Of a stretch of DNA of 64,000 nucleotides, positions 63,323-64,000 are shown in pieces. Positions within the stretch are counted from its first letter, which is position 1; every line of letters begins with the position of its first letter. The stretch comes from Paradesertivirga superstes (GTDB lineage: Bacteria; Bacteroidota; Bacteroidia; Sphingobacteriales; Sphingobacteriaceae): NCBI RefSeq assembly GCF_037622515.1, contig NZ_JBBJCN010000001.1, positions 62,001-126,000 on the forward strand. Reading direction: 5' to 3'. Below the pieces are notes generated by a model, which saw only the letters and a program-made list of their open reading frames with translations, was not told the DNA's origin and did not search any database. A program made the position numbers and the translations under genes.

Positions 63323-63756
63323 GAAGCGGATCCATCTTCGAGCATTTTTTTCATACCGGACAGAACCATATTCCAATTCTGTTTCATATGCTCGACCTGT
63401 TCTTCGTTTTCAATATTATCCTGAGTAATTGTTACCAGAGACCCGTTATTTTGCGGTTCTATTTCATATATAACATTAGCATAGTTTTCCGGCTTATCTT
63501 CTTTATTACTCATAGAGCTTAAATAAGTGGTATGCAACAACTTATCCGGTATCATTTTTACAATTTTTCCTTTATCCTGATAGGATTTTCCTTCCCATTC
63601 TCCGGAATAGGTAATACTGCTCCCTTCCCTCCAATCAGAAACTGTATTGGTTCCAAATAAGTACTGCTTAATCAGTTTGGGATCGGTTAAGGCTTGCCAT
63701 ACATTATGTACCGGCGCATGAATAGTGGTGCTTGTCTTAGCAACTAATTTTTTCAT
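63319..63756 (-). CDS. SRPBCC/AHSA1-like protein
   Basis: 145 residues of a START-like helix-grip fold: TSTTIHAPVHNVWQALTDPKLIKQYLFGTNTVSDWREGSSITYSGEWEG is the activator-of-Hsp90-like opening, and the end carries EQVEHMKQNWNMVLSGMKKMLE. The ligand is unknown. It shares four bases with the end of the oxidoreductase gene, and the dehydratase gene lies upstream on the same strand. Confidence 0.9.
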   Translation of the reverse strand: MKKLVAKTSTTIHAPVHNVWQALTDPKLIKQYLFGTNTVSDWREGSSITYSGEWEGKSYQDKGKIVKMIPDKLLHTTYLSSMSNKEDKPENYANVIYEIEPQNNGSLVTITQDNIENEEQVEHMKQNWNMVLSGMKKMLEDGSAS

Positions 63757-63826
63757 TCCATTTACTTTTAAAAAAATACAATATCCAAGCAGAAAAGGTT
63801 TCCCCTAAAATTTACCAGATAGAACA

Positions 63827-64000
63827 TTATAACAAGGCATCAATAATTTTAGCCAGGTCTTTATCCTTTTGTGTGACGGTATTCCCGGCGCTATGGGTAC
63901 TTAACTTTATACTAACCTTATTGTACACATTAGACCATTCCGGATGATGATCCATTTTTTCTGCAGCCAAAGCGACTTTAGTCATAAAAGCCCAGGCGTC
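63827..64000 (-). CDS. Pterin-4a-carbinolamine dehydratase, C-terminal part (start outside window)
   Basis: 57 residues are visible before the window edge: DAWAFMTKVALAAEKMDHHPEW, SNVYNKVSIKLSTHSAG and the helix DLAKIIDALL. The AEKMDHHPEW block with two histidines is the active-site core of the PCD/DCoH family, which dehydrates 4a-hydroxytetrahydropterin after aromatic amino-acid hydroxylation. The N-terminal half and start codon are beyond base 64000. Confidence 0.9.
   Translation of the reverse strand, partial: DAWAFMTKVALAAEKMDHHPEWSNVYNKVSIKLSTHSAGNTVTQKDKDLAKIIDALL

Noticed and set aside
1..64000. Search for CRISPR arrays, transposases, integrases, phage genes, toxin-antitoxin and restriction systems
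   Set aside because: No regularly spaced repeats and no recognisable genes of these kinds; gene order, strand changes and base composition look like stable chromosome.

Overview
The window is a stretch of ordinary chromosome from a low-GC member of the Bacteroidota, most likely of the Sphingobacteriaceae type (an inference). The evidence is the repeated TAnnTTTG promoter element, the near absence of strong Shine-Dalgarno sequences, and typical Bacteroidota families: DUF2911, YaiO, AIM24, the frameshifted DUF6250-like gene, btuB behind a cobalamin riboswitch, MG2/plug proteins, a DbpA-like helicase with DEFD in motif II, and WbqC. The Gram-negative envelope shows in kdsB, a heptose-7-phosphate kinase, TonB-dependent and YaiO barrels, and many lipoprotein signals. 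I see no phage, insertion sequence, integrase, CRISPR array or recognisable defence island.

Layout. 1-8 kb: end of a YihY/BrkB membrane protein, tRNA-Ser(UGA), a ThuA-like protein, a two-barrel PRC protein behind a 15-bp hairpin, a TPR/YaiO porin, small unknown proteins, a Nudix hydrolase, a frameshifted DUF6250-like lipoprotein and DUF2911. 8-14 kb: a ribosome hibernation factor, a CheY-like receiver, a sugar dehydrogenase, the two subunits of 3-oxoacid CoA-transferase, a Cys-rich miniprotein, AIM24 and a GreA-like factor. 14-21 kb: a B12 module (promoter, cobalamin riboswitch, BtuB receptor, DUF71 ATPase) and a biotin operon (Nudix, bioA, ferritin-like diiron protein, YhhN), then a CDF metal exporter. 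21-32 kb: housekeeping genes (aminotransferase, heptose kinase, queA, ispD, PduO-type cobalamin adenosyltransferase, gatC, plsC, trpS, deoxynucleoside kinase, kdsB, purU). 32-47 kb: amt followed by an HMA-AraC regulator, PhoH, a FUSC membrane protein, a DsbA-like protein, bioB, two unrelated Mg transporters (mgtE, corA), wbqC, a glycosyltransferase, SUMT and glycerate kinase. 47-64 kb: two tandem 800-residue MG2/plug proteins, an SDR, a histidine kinase, a gene-poor 1.3-kb stretch with a strong predicted promoter, a DEAD-box helicase, three esterase-type hydrolases, a receiver protein, a pseudouridine synthase, a Gfo/Idh/MocA oxidoreductase, an SRPBCC protein and the end of a pterin carbinolamine dehydratase.

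How genes work together. Cobalamin is imported through BtuB under riboswitch control and can be adenosylated by the PduO-type enzyme; the DUF71 ATPase next to btuB may take part in salvage. Biotin genes are split between bioA (18 kb) and bioB (39 kb). LPS-core genes (heptose kinase, kdsB) lie among translation genes. Several promoter -7 elements sit 3-7 nt before a start codon, which implies leaderless or nearly leaderless mRNAs.

The most interesting items are modest: the ferritin-like protein coupled to bioA, the DUF71-BtuB-riboswitch module, the tandem MG2/plug pair, the Cys-rich miniprotein, and several unexplained hairpins, palindromes and short transcription units. I do not see a clearly new multi-gene system.
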